The translations under genes were made by a program, and so were the position numbers. 13,258 bases of DNA from Candidatus Pelagibacterales bacterium (lineage in GTDB: Bacteria; Pseudomonadota; Alphaproteobacteria; TMED109). Under the pieces are notes generated by a model, which ran no database searches, was not told the DNA's origin, and worked only from the letters and a program-made list of their open reading frames with translations. This document shows, piece by piece, positions 5,493 through 12,596 of the stretch. Positions within the stretch are counted from its first letter, which is position 1. Every line of letters begins with the position of its first letter. The stretch is taken from positions 1 through 13,258 of the forward strand of contig PCCU01000061.1 in NCBI GenBank assembly GCA_002732015.1, written 5' to 3'.

Positions 5493-6803
5493 TTGAAAAA
5501 AAATTTATACATAAAAACTTTTGGCTGCCAAATGAATGTATATGACAGCGAAAGAATGTTAGAGGCAGTAAGCAAAACTCATAAATTAGTAACTAGCCCA
5601 AATGATGCTGATGCAATACTAATAAATACATGTCATATTAGAGAAAAAGCTGCAGAAAAAGTTTATTCAGAAATAGGAAAATTTTCTGATTTAAAAAGAA
5701 AAAATAAAAAATTAAAAGTAATAGTGGCTGGATGTGTTGCACAAGCTGAAGGTAACGCGATGCTGCAAAGACAACCCTTAATAGACTCTATAGTTGGCCC
5801 TCAAATGTATCAAAACTTACCTAATATTTTGTTAGATGAATCTAATAAACGAAATGTTTTGCTTGAGTTCAATGAAAGAGAAAAATTTTCAAAACTAGGG
5901 ACTAAAAGAAACTATGCTTCTATTTCCTCTTTTATAACTATACAAGAAGGATGTGATAAATTTTGTAGTTTTTGTGTAGTTCCCTTTACAAGAGGTGCAG
6001 AGTATTCTAGATCTGTAGAAGAAGTAGTAGAAGAAGCTAAATCATTATGTAAAAAGGGGTGCAAAGAAATAATTCTGTTAGGACAAAATGTCAATGCCTA
6101 TCATGGTGCATATAAAAATAAAACGCAAACCAATTTAGCAGGTCTTATAAAAGAATTAGCTAAAATTAGAAAATTAGAACGCATTACTTACACTACTTCA
6201 CATCCTAGAGATATGAATGATGATTTGATTAATCTTCATCAATACAACGAAAAACTTAATCCTTATCTTCATCTGCCGGTTCAATCTGGATCAGATAATA
6301 TTCTTAAAAATATGAATAGAAAATATACTAGCAAGCAATATTTAGAAATCATAGAAAAATTAAGAAAAAAAGTTCCTAACATTGCAATATCATCCGATTT
6401 TATAGTTGGGTTTCCTGGGGAGACAAAAAAGGACTTTATAGAAACTCTCAATTTAGTAAAGGAAATAAAGTTTGCTCAATCTTATTCATTTAAATACAGT
6501 AGAAGAATTGGAACAAAAGCAAATAGAATTAATTGCTCGCTTACCGAAGAAGAAAAAGATGAAAGGTTACAAGAGCTTCAAATGATTTTAAATAAACAAA
6601 AAATTCAATACAATAAAACTTTTGAAGGAAAAGAAATAGAAGTATTCATTAGAGGAAAGGGAAAAAGAGATAATCAATATAGAGGAACTACAAAGTGGAT
6701 GCAAAGTACAATTTTTGAAAGTAACAAAAGTATAGAATCAGATAAAGTGCATTTAAAAATTAAAAGTGCTATGGATAATTGTCTATTGGGAGAGTTAATA
6801 TAA
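5493..6803 (+). CDS. miaB: tRNA-2-methylthio-N6-dimethylallyladenosine synthase MiaB
   Basis: 436 residues, the normal MiaB length. The MTTase N-terminal domain opens with YIKTFGCQMN and provides the three auxiliary-cluster cysteines C12, C47 and C81. The radical-SAM domain carries CDKFCSFC, with C154, C158 and C161 binding the SAM-cleaving 4Fe-4S cluster, followed by VPFTRG. SSDFIVGFPGET lies around 301-312, and a C-terminal TRAM domain covers about 370-436. MiaB adds a methylthio group to i6A37 of tRNAs reading U-starting codons. It uses SAM (metK is downstream) and Fe-S clusters (nfuA is upstream). TTG is the start that gives the family N-terminus; no ATG or GTG is near it and no clear Shine-Dalgarno is seen. 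It lies 14 bases after the acyltransferase stop. The 3' end overlaps the next gene by 25 or 4 bases depending on the start used there. Confidence 0.95.
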   Translation: MKKNLYIKTFGCQMNVYDSERMLEAVSKTHKLVTSPNDADAILINTCHIREKAAEKVYSEIGKFSDLKRKNKKLKVIVAGCVAQAEGNAMLQRQPLIDSIVGPQMYQNLPNILLDESNKRNVLLEFNEREKFSKLGTKRNYASISSFITIQEGCDKFCSFCVVPFTRGAEYSRSVEEVVEEAKSLCKKGCKEIILLGQNVNAYHGAYKNKTQTNLAGLIKELAKIRKLERITYTTSHPRDMNDDLINLHQYNEKLNPYLHLPVQSGSDNILKNMNRKYTSKQYLEIIEKLRKKVPNIAISSDFIVGFPGETKKDFIETLNLVKEIKFAQSYSFKYSRRIGTKANRINCSLTEEEKDERLQELQMILNKQKIQYNKTFEGKEIEVFIRGKGKRDNQYRGTTKWMQSTIFESNKSIESDKVHLKIKSAMDNCLLGELI

Positions 6804-7756
6804 AAACAGCGAATAATAATCAAATTATTTTTGATGTAGATGATAATTCTATTGCCATTCCACTTTTTGGAGAAAGAGATAAAAATATAAAGTATATTGA
6901 AAAATCTCTAAACTTAAAAATTAATGCAAGAGGAAATATTCTTTTTATAGAGGGAGAAGAAGCAAAAAGAGCAAAACTTATATTGTCAAGTTTGATAGAA
7001 TTGATAAGAGAAAAAAAAAATATTGATAATGATGAAGTAGAAAATGCTATCAGACTCTCCAAAGTAGATGCAAAAAAAATCAAAAGTGTGGTAATAGATA
7101 CACCGAAAAAGAAAATTTCTGCTAGAAGTATTGGGCAGGCAAACTATATTGAGGCGCTTAAAAAAAATATTATGACGTTTGGAGTAGGTCCTGCAGGAAC
7201 CGGGAAAACCTATTTAGCTGTGGCAGATGCGGTAGAAAATATGAGCAAAGGAAAAGTAGAAAAAATTATCTTATCAAGGCCTGCAGTAGAAGCAGGAGAA
7301 CAATTAGGGTTTTTACCTGGAGATCTCAAAGAGAAAATAGATCCATACTTAAGGCCTTTGTACGATGCATTAGAAGACTGCATGTACAAGGATAAGATAG
7401 CTAAATTAATAGAGAGGGAAAAAATAGAAATTGCTCCTTTAGCTTTCATGAGAGGAAGGACATTATCGCACTCTTATATCATATTGGATGAGGCTCAAAA
7501 TACTACACCTATGCAAATGAAAATGTTTTTGACTAGACTGGGAAAAGACTCAAAAATGGTAATAACTGGAGATCTAACGCAAGTTGATTTGCCAAAGAAA
7601 GGTAGTTCAGGATTATATGAGGCTCTGGAAGTTACAAATTCTATAAATCAAGTAAGCCAAATTCATTTTGAAAGCAAAGACGTAGTTAGACACCCTATAG
7701 TCAACAAAATAGTTGAGAACTATAGAAAAAAAAATATTTTTTTAGACCAAGAGTAA
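6779..7756 (+). CDS. phoH: PhoH-family ATPase (YbeZ/PhoH-like), start uncertain
   Basis: Up to 325 residues. The N-terminal region resembles the PhoH KH-like start (PLFGERDKNI, about 28-37). The P-loop ATPase domain has Walker A GPAGTGKT (137-144), LSRPAVEAGEQLGFLPG (165-181), Walker B IILDEAQN (234-241) and sensor TGDLTQVDLP (263-272). PhoH/YbeZ proteins partner with the RNase YbeY in RNA and ribosome metabolism, and ybeY follows here with a 1-base overlap. No ATG occurs before the P-loop. TTG at 6779 directly follows an in-frame TAA and has no Shine-Dalgarno. A good GGGAG (6788-6792) instead sits 7 bases before an in-frame ATA at 6800, which would overlap the miaB stop as ATAA and begin the protein at KTANNNQIIF. 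The ATA reading is a 318-residue alternative. Confidence 0.93.
   Translation: MSIGRVNIKTANNNQIIFDVDDNSIAIPLFGERDKNIKYIEKSLNLKINARGNILFIEGEEAKRAKLILSSLIELIREKKNIDNDEVENAIRLSKVDAKKIKSVVIDTPKKKISARSIGQANYIEALKKNIMTFGVGPAGTGKTYLAVADAVENMSKGKVEKIILSRPAVEAGEQLGFLPGDLKEKIDPYLRPLYDALEDCMYKDKIAKLIEREKIEIAPLAFMRGRTLSHSYIILDEAQNTTPMQMKMFLTRLGKDSKMVITGDLTQVDLPKKGSSGLYEALEVTNSINQVSQIHFESKDVVRHPIVNKIVENYRKKNIFLDQE
6788..6794 (+). promoter_or_regulatory. Shine-Dalgarno-like GGGAGAG that may set the phoH start
   Basis: This purine block in the last codons of miaB lies downstream of the TTG usually chosen for phoH, so it cannot serve it. It is correctly spaced for an ATA at 6800-6802 that overlaps the miaB stop by the familiar 4-base geometry. 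It could equally be just the glycine-glutamate coding sequence near the end of miaB. Confidence 0.35.
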
Positions 7757-8226
7757 TGAGATTGATAAGTTTTAACTCTAATATTATTATAAATTTATTT
7801 GAACCAAGGTGGTCTAGGAAGTCGACTAGCATGGCTAGGAAAGTGCTTAATGTTTGTAATCTTAGGCGAAAAGGAATTTCAATAACTCTTTCTAATGATA
7901 AGCAGGTTAAAAAATTAAATTACCGATGGAAAGGAAAAAATAAGCCTACCAATGTTTTAAGCTTTCCTAATGAAGAAAACTTTCTTAAAAACTCATGTTA
8001 TTTAGGTGATATTATATTGGCATATGAGACTTTAAAAAAAGAGGCTAATCAAGGAAATATCCTATTTTCAAATCACATGTCACATTTATTAGTTCACGGG
8101 ATTTTACATCTAAAGGGGTATTCTCATGAAAATAAAAGTGAGGAAAGAATAATGCAAACTGAAGAAATAAGAATTTTAAAAATTTTAAATATAAATAATC
8201 CGTATAAAAATCAAAGGTCAGCATGA
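7756..8226 (+). CDS. ybeY: Endoribonuclease YbeY (rRNA maturation factor)
   Basis: 156 residues, the usual length. The zinc site of the UPF0054 family is present as HGILHLKGYSH, with H114, H118 and H124, matching H-G-x-L-H-L-x-G-Y-D-H except for S in place of D at 123. The preceding TNVLSFP (65-71) and YLGDIILA (82-89) are also family hallmarks. YbeY is a single-strand endoribonuclease active in 16S rRNA 3' end maturation and ribosome quality control. The phoH-ybeY-corC-lnt order is the classic ybeZ-ybeY-ybeX-lnt cluster. The ATG at 7756 overlaps the phoH stop by one base (TAATG), with AAGAG just upstream. The stop overlaps the corC start as ATGA. Cytoplasmic and almost certainly cotranslated with its neighbours. 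Confidence 0.94.
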   Translation: MRLISFNSNIIINLFEPRWSRKSTSMARKVLNVCNLRRKGISITLSNDKQVKKLNYRWKGKNKPTNVLSFPNEENFLKNSCYLGDIILAYETLKKEANQGNILFSNHMSHLLVHGILHLKGYSHENKSEERIMQTEEIRILKILNINNPYKNQRSA

Positions 8227-9047
8227 ATAGTATCTTAAGTTTTTTAAAGAAGTATTTTAAATTTCGCCCTAAGTCTTATGAGTTGGTTGAAGGACTTAAA
8301 GCTAATAATAGTCTTTCAAATGATCAGACTAATATGTTAGGAAATTTATTAAAGTTAGGAAATATTCAAGTTATAGATATTATGGTTCCAAGGGCAAATA
8401 TAGTGGCATTACCACTTAATTCTAATTTGGATAATACTTTAAAGTTATTTTTGAAAGCTTCCCATAGCAGAATGCCAGTTTATAATGAACAACTTGATAA
8501 TATTGTAGGCATGATACACGTTAAAGACTTACTTAACTTTTGGAAAAAAAATGAAACATTTTCTGTAAACAAGATTAAAAGAAATGTTTTGTTTGCTTCT
8601 CCATCTATGCTGGTTAACGATTTACTTGGACAAATGAGGGCTACTAGAACTCATTTAGCTATTATAGTTGATGAACAAGGAGGAACAGATGGACTTGTAA
8701 CTATAGAAGATTTAGTGGAGGAAATAGTTGGAGAGATAGAGGATGAACACGACAGTAAGCAGGGGCCAATGGTTACGAGTTTGGATAATGGCGCATTTTT
8801 AGTGAATGCTAGAGCTCTCACCTCAGATCTAGAAAGAGCTTTGGGTTTAAATTTTTCAGATATAGAAAACTATAAGGAGGTTGATACAGTAGGAGGATTG
8901 ATATTTACTATTAGTGGAAAAATACCAAATGTTAATGAAGTTATTCCAGATCCTAAACTAGGACTTAATTTTAAAATTTTAGAAGCCGATAATAGAAGAA
9001 TAAATAAGGTGCTAGTTTCAAGGGGTGAAAATATAATTGAAAAATAA
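8223..9047 (+). CDS. corC: CorC/YbeX-family CBS-domain protein (HlyC/CorC type)
   Basis: 274 residues, matching the short soluble CorC/YbeX class rather than the longer form with an N-terminal DUF21 membrane domain; no membrane segment is visible. IDIMVPRANIVALP (51-64) opens the first CBS domain (about 55-110). The second (about 120-175) contains VDEQGGTDGLVTIEDLVEEIVGEI (149-172), the most conserved block of the family. The C-terminal CorC_HlyC domain spans about 186-270, with VDTVGGLIF at 220-228. In Enterobacteria CorC/YbeX was linked to Mg/Co efflux and later to ribosome metabolism; the position between ybeY and lnt is conserved. ATG at 8223 has AAAGG at 8213-8217 and overlaps ybeY by 4 bases. 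Older annotations call it hemolysin TlyC; haemolytic activity is not implied. Confidence 0.92.
   Translation: MNSILSFLKKYFKFRPKSYELVEGLKANNSLSNDQTNMLGNLLKLGNIQVIDIMVPRANIVALPLNSNLDNTLKLFLKASHSRMPVYNEQLDNIVGMIHVKDLLNFWKKNETFSVNKIKRNVLFASPSMLVNDLLGQMRATRTHLAIIVDEQGGTDGLVTIEDLVEEIVGEIEDEHDSKQGPMVTSLDNGAFLVNARALTSDLERALGLNFSDIENYKEVDTVGGLIFTISGKIPNVNEVIPDPKLGLNFKILEADNRRINKVLVSRGENIIEK
9020..9025 (+). promoter_or_regulatory. Ribosome binding site supporting the TTG start of lnt
   Basis: AAGGGG, inside the 3' end of corC, is the strongest Shine-Dalgarno block near the lnt start and lies 11 bases before TTG 9037. No comparable block precedes the in-frame ATG at 9070. This favours UUG initiation coupled to corC termination. 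Confidence 0.5.
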
Positions 9048-10569
9048 AAAAATACTGAGTCACTACTCAATGTATATCTGGTTTATAATATTTGTAATAG
9101 GAGCAATTTCAAGTTTTGGCTTTGCTCCTTTTCATTTTTTTCCTCTAACCATATTCTCTTATGTTTTACTGATATATTTTTTTAAGAATATAAAAAAAGA
9201 AAAGAAAAAAATATTTCTTTATGCCTTTCTTTTTAGCTTGGGAAAACACATAGGATTGCTGTATTGGATTGGTATATCCTTCCAAACTGCAAATTCAGGA
9301 GGGTATTTGATAGGAGGTTTAGCCGTTATAATTTTGTCAGGTTTTCTTTCTATTTTTTTGGCTCTTTCATTTTATTTTTTATTTAAATTTAATAAAAGTT
9401 ATACAAATATTCATTTTGGTATTTACTTCATATTTATTTTTACTATTTTTGATTGGTTTAAAGGTAATATTCTTTGGGGTTTTCCATGGACTCCAATTTC
9501 AACTTTATGGACTTTTAGCAATTTCTCCTTATACCCTTTTTCAGTGTTTGGGGTATGGGGATATTGTCTTATAACTTATAGTTTGATTATTTCTTTTTAT
9601 TACATTTTCTTTAGTTTTAAGAAGTCAGTGTTTTTTTTATTGCCATTTCTATTTTCTAATTTAGTTTTTCCTAATTTTTTAGGTATTGTAGAAAAGAATA
9701 TTGATACTATTTCTGTTAGAATAGTACAACCCAATATAAAACAGGAAGATAAGTGGAATAAAGAAAAATTAATACAAAATTATGAAAAGCTAACCAGACT
9801 AATAACCTTACCAGGTTATGATAAAACTGATCTAATTATACTACCAGAGACAGCAATAAACTTTAATATAGATAAATTAAATGAAAGCAATCATAAATAT
9901 GACTTTGGTTTAGACTATATTAAAAATATTATTATTGGTGCTCTAAGAACTAAAAAAAAAGACAATGAAATTAATATCTTTAACTCTCTATACCTAATAA
10001 GAACCCAAAATGAAAGTACGTTATATCATGACAAATTAAAGCTAGTTCCTTTTGGAGAATTCATTCCTTTTAGGAAATTTTTAAATTTAAATAAGCTGAC
10101 TTCAGGACAACTTGATTTTTCTAAAGGTGAAGAAGCAAAGTATTTTAAATTCTCACCTAGAATAAATATCCTTCCTCTTATTTGTTATGAAGTAATATTT
10201 CCAGAACTTACAAGTGGCCTAAATAATAATTACAATTTGATAGTGAATATTACTAATGATGCTTGGTACAGAAACTCTTCAGGTCCTTATCAGCATTTTT
10301 CTCATTCTAAGATAAGAGCTGTTATGGAAGGAACCACTCTCATCAGAGCTGCTAATACAGGAGTTTCTGGGATTATAAGTCCCAAAGGTATTACAATATC
10401 AAAATTGAGTTTAGGAAAGGAAGGAATAATTGATTATAGATTAAATATAAAAAAAATTAAAACAGTGTATAGTAATTTTAGAGAAAGAATATTTTATCTA
10501 ATTATGTTAACATTATTTATTCTAATATATTTTCCATTTTTTTATAATAAATATAAAAAAGTAAATTAG
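9037..10569 (+). CDS. lnt: Apolipoprotein N-acyltransferase Lnt
   Basis: 510 residues, the usual Lnt length. About six hydrophobic segments lie in residues 12-210, with the conserved SFGFAPF near 26-32 and WGFPWTP at 147-153. A periplasmic nitrilase-type domain (about 225-475) has the catalytic triad E271 (LPETA), K333 (HDKLKLVPFGE) and C383 (LICYE), plus NITNDAWY (404-411) and RAANTG (437-442). A final membrane helix lies near 486-503. Lnt N-acylates the N-terminal diacylglyceryl-cysteine of lipoproteins in the inner membrane. The TTG start overlaps corC by 11 bases and is supported by AAGGGG at 9020-9025. The first in-frame ATG (9070) would lie just before the first membrane segment and has no better ribosome site. 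Confidence 0.95.
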   Translation: MKNKKILSHYSMYIWFIIFVIGAISSFGFAPFHFFPLTIFSYVLLIYFFKNIKKEKKKIFLYAFLFSLGKHIGLLYWIGISFQTANSGGYLIGGLAVIILSGFLSIFLALSFYFLFKFNKSYTNIHFGIYFIFIFTIFDWFKGNILWGFPWTPISTLWTFSNFSLYPFSVFGVWGYCLITYSLIISFYYIFFSFKKSVFFLLPFLFSNLVFPNFLGIVEKNIDTISVRIVQPNIKQEDKWNKEKLIQNYEKLTRLITLPGYDKTDLIILPETAINFNIDKLNESNHKYDFGLDYIKNIIIGALRTKKKDNEINIFNSLYLIRTQNESTLYHDKLKLVPFGEFIPFRKFLNLNKLTSGQLDFSKGEEAKYFKFSPRINILPLICYEVIFPELTSGLNNNYNLIVNITNDAWYRNSSGPYQHFSHSKIRAVMEGTTLIRAANTGVSGIISPKGITISKLSLGKEGIIDYRLNIKKIKTVYSNFRERIFYLIMLTLFILIYFPFFYNKYKKVN

Positions 10570-10582
10570 AGAAGTTTTAAAA

Positions 10583-11764
10583 ATGAATGAATTTATATTT
10601 ACTAGTGAAAGCGTTTCTGAAGGTCATCCAGACAAAATTTGTGACCAAATTTCTGATGCTATTGTAGATTATTATTTAGCTAATAGTAAAACTCCTGAAA
10701 ATGCCAGAGTGGCTTGTGAGACAATGGTTACAACCAATAAAGTATTCATAGCTGGAGAAGTTAGAGGAGATGGGGAGCTATCTAATGTTAATAAAAGTAT
10801 AATAGACCAAATTACAAGGAATGTTGTCAAATCAATAGGTTACGAACAGACTACTTTTCATTGGAATAATCTTGATATTGACATAAATTTACATGCCCAA
10901 TCACCAGACATTAGTATGGGAGTTGATGCAGTGGGTAAAAACGAAGAGGGTGCTGGAGACCAAGGGATTATGTTTGGATACGCTACAGATGAAACGAAAG
11001 CATTCATGCCTTTACCAATTCAGCTAAGTCATGACCTATTAAAAATTATTAGAGAAAGAAGACTGAATTCTCAAATAATAGGATTAGGACCAGATGCAAA
11101 ATCACAATTTTCTGTAATTTATGAAAATAATAAACCAGTAGGTGTACATTCAATTGTTTTATCTATTCAACATTTAAGCTCTGTAAAAAATGACGAAATC
11201 AAACAAACTGTTATACCCTTAATCGAACAAGTTTTGCCTGATGGATGGCAATGCCCCGTAGATAATATTTTTATAAACCCCACGGGCAGATTTGAAGTGG
11301 GCGGGCCTCATGGAGATGCAGGTTTAACTGGAAGAAAAATAGTGGTAGATACTTATGGAGGTGTTTGTCCTCATGGAGGAGGAGCATTTTCAGGAAAAGA
11401 CCCTTCCAAAGTTGATAGGTCGGGAGCATATGCGGCACGTTACATAGCAAAAAATTTAGTAGCCTCGGGAATTACAAAAAAGTGTACTTTGCAACTAGCT
11501 TATGTCATCGGTGTAGCTGAACCTGTGTCTATATTTCTAGATACCCATGGTACGTCAGATATAGATAACAAAAAAATAGTCGAGATTGTCAAAAAAGTAT
11601 TTGAATTAAAGCCTTCTGGTATAAGAAAAATGCTTGATTTGGCGAGGCCCATTTATCAAAAAACATCTTTCTTCGGACACTTTGGAAGAGAGGATAAAGA
11701 TAAAAAATATTTTCCTTGGGAAAAGTTAGATAAAGTGGAAGAAATAAAGAAATTAATTCATTAA
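10583..11764 (+). CDS. metK: S-adenosylmethionine synthetase MetK
   Basis: 393 residues, full length. All signature elements are present: TSESVSEGHPDKICDQ (7-22) with the ATP-binding GHPDK, GAGDQGIMFGYATDET (123-138), GPHGDAGLTGRK (241-252) with a phosphate-binding region, GGGAFSGKDPSKVDRS (265-280), and a C-terminal FGHFGRED...FPWE. MetK makes SAM from methionine and ATP in the cytoplasm, supplying MiaB and TrmB in this same cluster. It starts 13 bases after lnt with Shine-Dalgarno AGAGAAG at 10568-10574, so it appears to be transcribed within the operon. There is no room for a SAM riboswitch directly upstream, although such elements are common before metK in some alphaproteobacteria. The start is certain, since the conserved FTSESVSEGHPDK begins at residue 6. 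Confidence 0.97.
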   Translation: MNEFIFTSESVSEGHPDKICDQISDAIVDYYLANSKTPENARVACETMVTTNKVFIAGEVRGDGELSNVNKSIIDQITRNVVKSIGYEQTTFHWNNLDIDINLHAQSPDISMGVDAVGKNEEGAGDQGIMFGYATDETKAFMPLPIQLSHDLLKIIRERRLNSQIIGLGPDAKSQFSVIYENNKPVGVHSIVLSIQHLSSVKNDEIKQTVIPLIEQVLPDGWQCPVDNIFINPTGRFEVGGPHGDAGLTGRKIVVDTYGGVCPHGGGAFSGKDPSKVDRSGAYAARYIAKNLVASGITKKCTLQLAYVIGVAEPVSIFLDTHGTSDIDNKKIVEIVKKVFELKPSGIRKMLDLARPIYQKTSFFGHFGREDKDKKYFPWEKLDKVEEIKKLIH

Positions 11765-11769
11765 AGAAC

Positions 11770-12444
11770 ATATATAATTACTATGGAAGAAGAGTTTGCC
11801 GCAAGCTAGGCCAAACTAAGTCTAATATTATTAGAGAAAAGTTTCCAAAATTTAATTTTAAAAGTAATGAAATATTACATTATCTTGAATCAGATTTTAA
11901 TTCTAAAAGAAAGATAATATTAGAAGTAGGGTTCGGAATGGGAGATAATTTAAAGTTTATGTTAGATAATGATAAAGATTCATTTTTTATTGGATGCGAA
12001 CCATACATAAATGGAGTGGCTAATTTAATTTCAAAATTAAAAGAAAATGATTACAATAGAGTGAAAATATTTGTTCAAGATGTAAGAGTTTTACTAGAAC
12101 TAATTCCCAACAACTTTTTTTCCGATATTATTATACTTTTCCCTGATCCTTGGAAAAAAAGAAAGCATAAAAAAAGAAGACTTTTTAACATAATAAATAT
12201 AAACCTTTTTTTAAATAAGCTTAAAAAAAATGGTGAAATTTATTTCAGTACAGATGTAGAAGATTATTTCTTAGAAGTAAAAAATTTTTTTACAAATAGA
12301 AAAAAAAATTTTAGCATTATGAATAGCGATAATTTTTATAAAAAACCTTCTTTATTATATTTAACAAAATACGCTAAAAAATCTTTACATAGAGGTATAT
12401 CTCCAATGTATTTAGTGATAAAAAAAAAAGTAGATATATTATAA
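11770..12444 (+). CDS. trmB: tRNA (guanine-N7-)-methyltransferase TrmB, non-canonical start
   Basis: The first in-frame ATG (11938) falls inside the SAM-binding motif and cannot be the real start. Upstream in the same frame are YYGRRVCRKLG (the family YGRRxGRKL element), then KFPKF and IILEVGFGMGDN (motif I). From the ATA at 11770 the protein is 224 residues, the normal TrmB length: YGRR at 5-8, LEVGFGMGD at 51-59, FPDPWKKRKHKKRR at 124-137, and TKY at 199-201, near the C-terminus. TrmB methylates G46 of the tRNA variable loop using SAM. Between the in-frame TAA at 11731 and YGRR there is no ATG, GTG, TTG or CTG. The only table-11 start codons are ATT 11752 (which would overlap metK by 13 bases) and ATA 11770. 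The gene is intact otherwise, so I treat it as functional with a rare start. Confidence 0.87.
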   Translation: MYNYYGRRVCRKLGQTKSNIIREKFPKFNFKSNEILHYLESDFNSKRKIILEVGFGMGDNLKFMLDNDKDSFFIGCEPYINGVANLISKLKENDYNRVKIFVQDVRVLLELIPNNFFSDIIILFPDPWKKRKHKKRRLFNIININLFLNKLKKNGEIYFSTDVEDYFLEVKNFFTNRKKNFSIMNSDNFYKKPSLLYLTKYAKKSLHRGISPMYLVIKKKVDIL

Positions 12445-12596
12445 AAATATTCTATAATTAAAAAAATCTATAATGTGTAAAGCTTACTAAACTTTACTAT
12501 TTCTGCAAATGAGGATTACTTTTGTTAGGGAAATATTTCCTCATAATTTTTTTTTGCTTTTACATTATAAATATTAGATAAATTTAAGAGGTATTT
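12445..12596 (+). promoter_or_regulatory. trmB-nusA spacer / putative nusA leader and promoter region
   Basis: This 152-base stretch is the longest non-coding gap in the window. It contains TATAAT at 12453-12458 and again at 12469-12474 (candidate -10 elements without clear -35 boxes), then a hairpin with T-tract, and finally AAGAGG (12586-12591) as the nusA ribosome binding site. If transcription starts at the TATAAT boxes, the hairpin would lie in the nusA leader and act as an attenuator. If a promoter lies after it, it is simply the end of the upstream operon. No tRNA and no rimP reading frame is present here. The promoter hexamers are weak evidence in such AT-rich DNA. Confidence 0.4.
12509..12555 (+). 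terminator. Rho-independent terminator-like hairpin upstream of nusA
   Basis: ATGAGGA (12509-12515) and TCCTCAT (12538-12544) form a perfect 7-bp stem with a 22-base loop. It is followed, after AA, by nine T (12547-12555). The descending arm also belongs to a competing palindrome, GGAAATATTTCC (12529-12540), so two mutually exclusive folds are possible. This is either the terminator of the long fur-to-trmB unit or an attenuator in the nusA leader. Confidence 0.55.

Noticed and set aside
6820..7449. Minus-strand reading frames opposite phoH (and similar ones opposite tsaB, rimI, miaB, corC and metK)
   Set aside because: They are shadows of clear conserved genes, are rich in Ser/Leu/Phe as expected from antisense AT-rich DNA, and have no recognisable motif.
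8223..9047. Haemolysin/toxin (TlyC) interpretation of the CBS-domain gene
   Set aside because: The architecture and the ybeY-corC-lnt context identify the CorC/YbeX housekeeping family; haemolysin is a legacy label.
10540..10583. SAM riboswitch upstream of metK
   Set aside because: Only 13 bases separate lnt and metK, and I see no conserved SAM-II or SAM-V-like pattern there; the preceding sequence is ordinary lnt coding DNA.
11938..12444. Treating trmB as a 168-residue pseudogene remnant starting at ATG 11938
   Set aside because: The same frame extends upstream through the conserved YGRR element without any stop, giving a normal-length enzyme; only the start codon is unusual.
12445..12596. 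A tRNA or small gene in the trmB-nusA spacer
   Set aside because: No cloverleaf arms, no GTTCGA-like T-loop and no reading frame with a start and ribosome site; only hairpin, T-tract and AT-rich promoter-like sequence.
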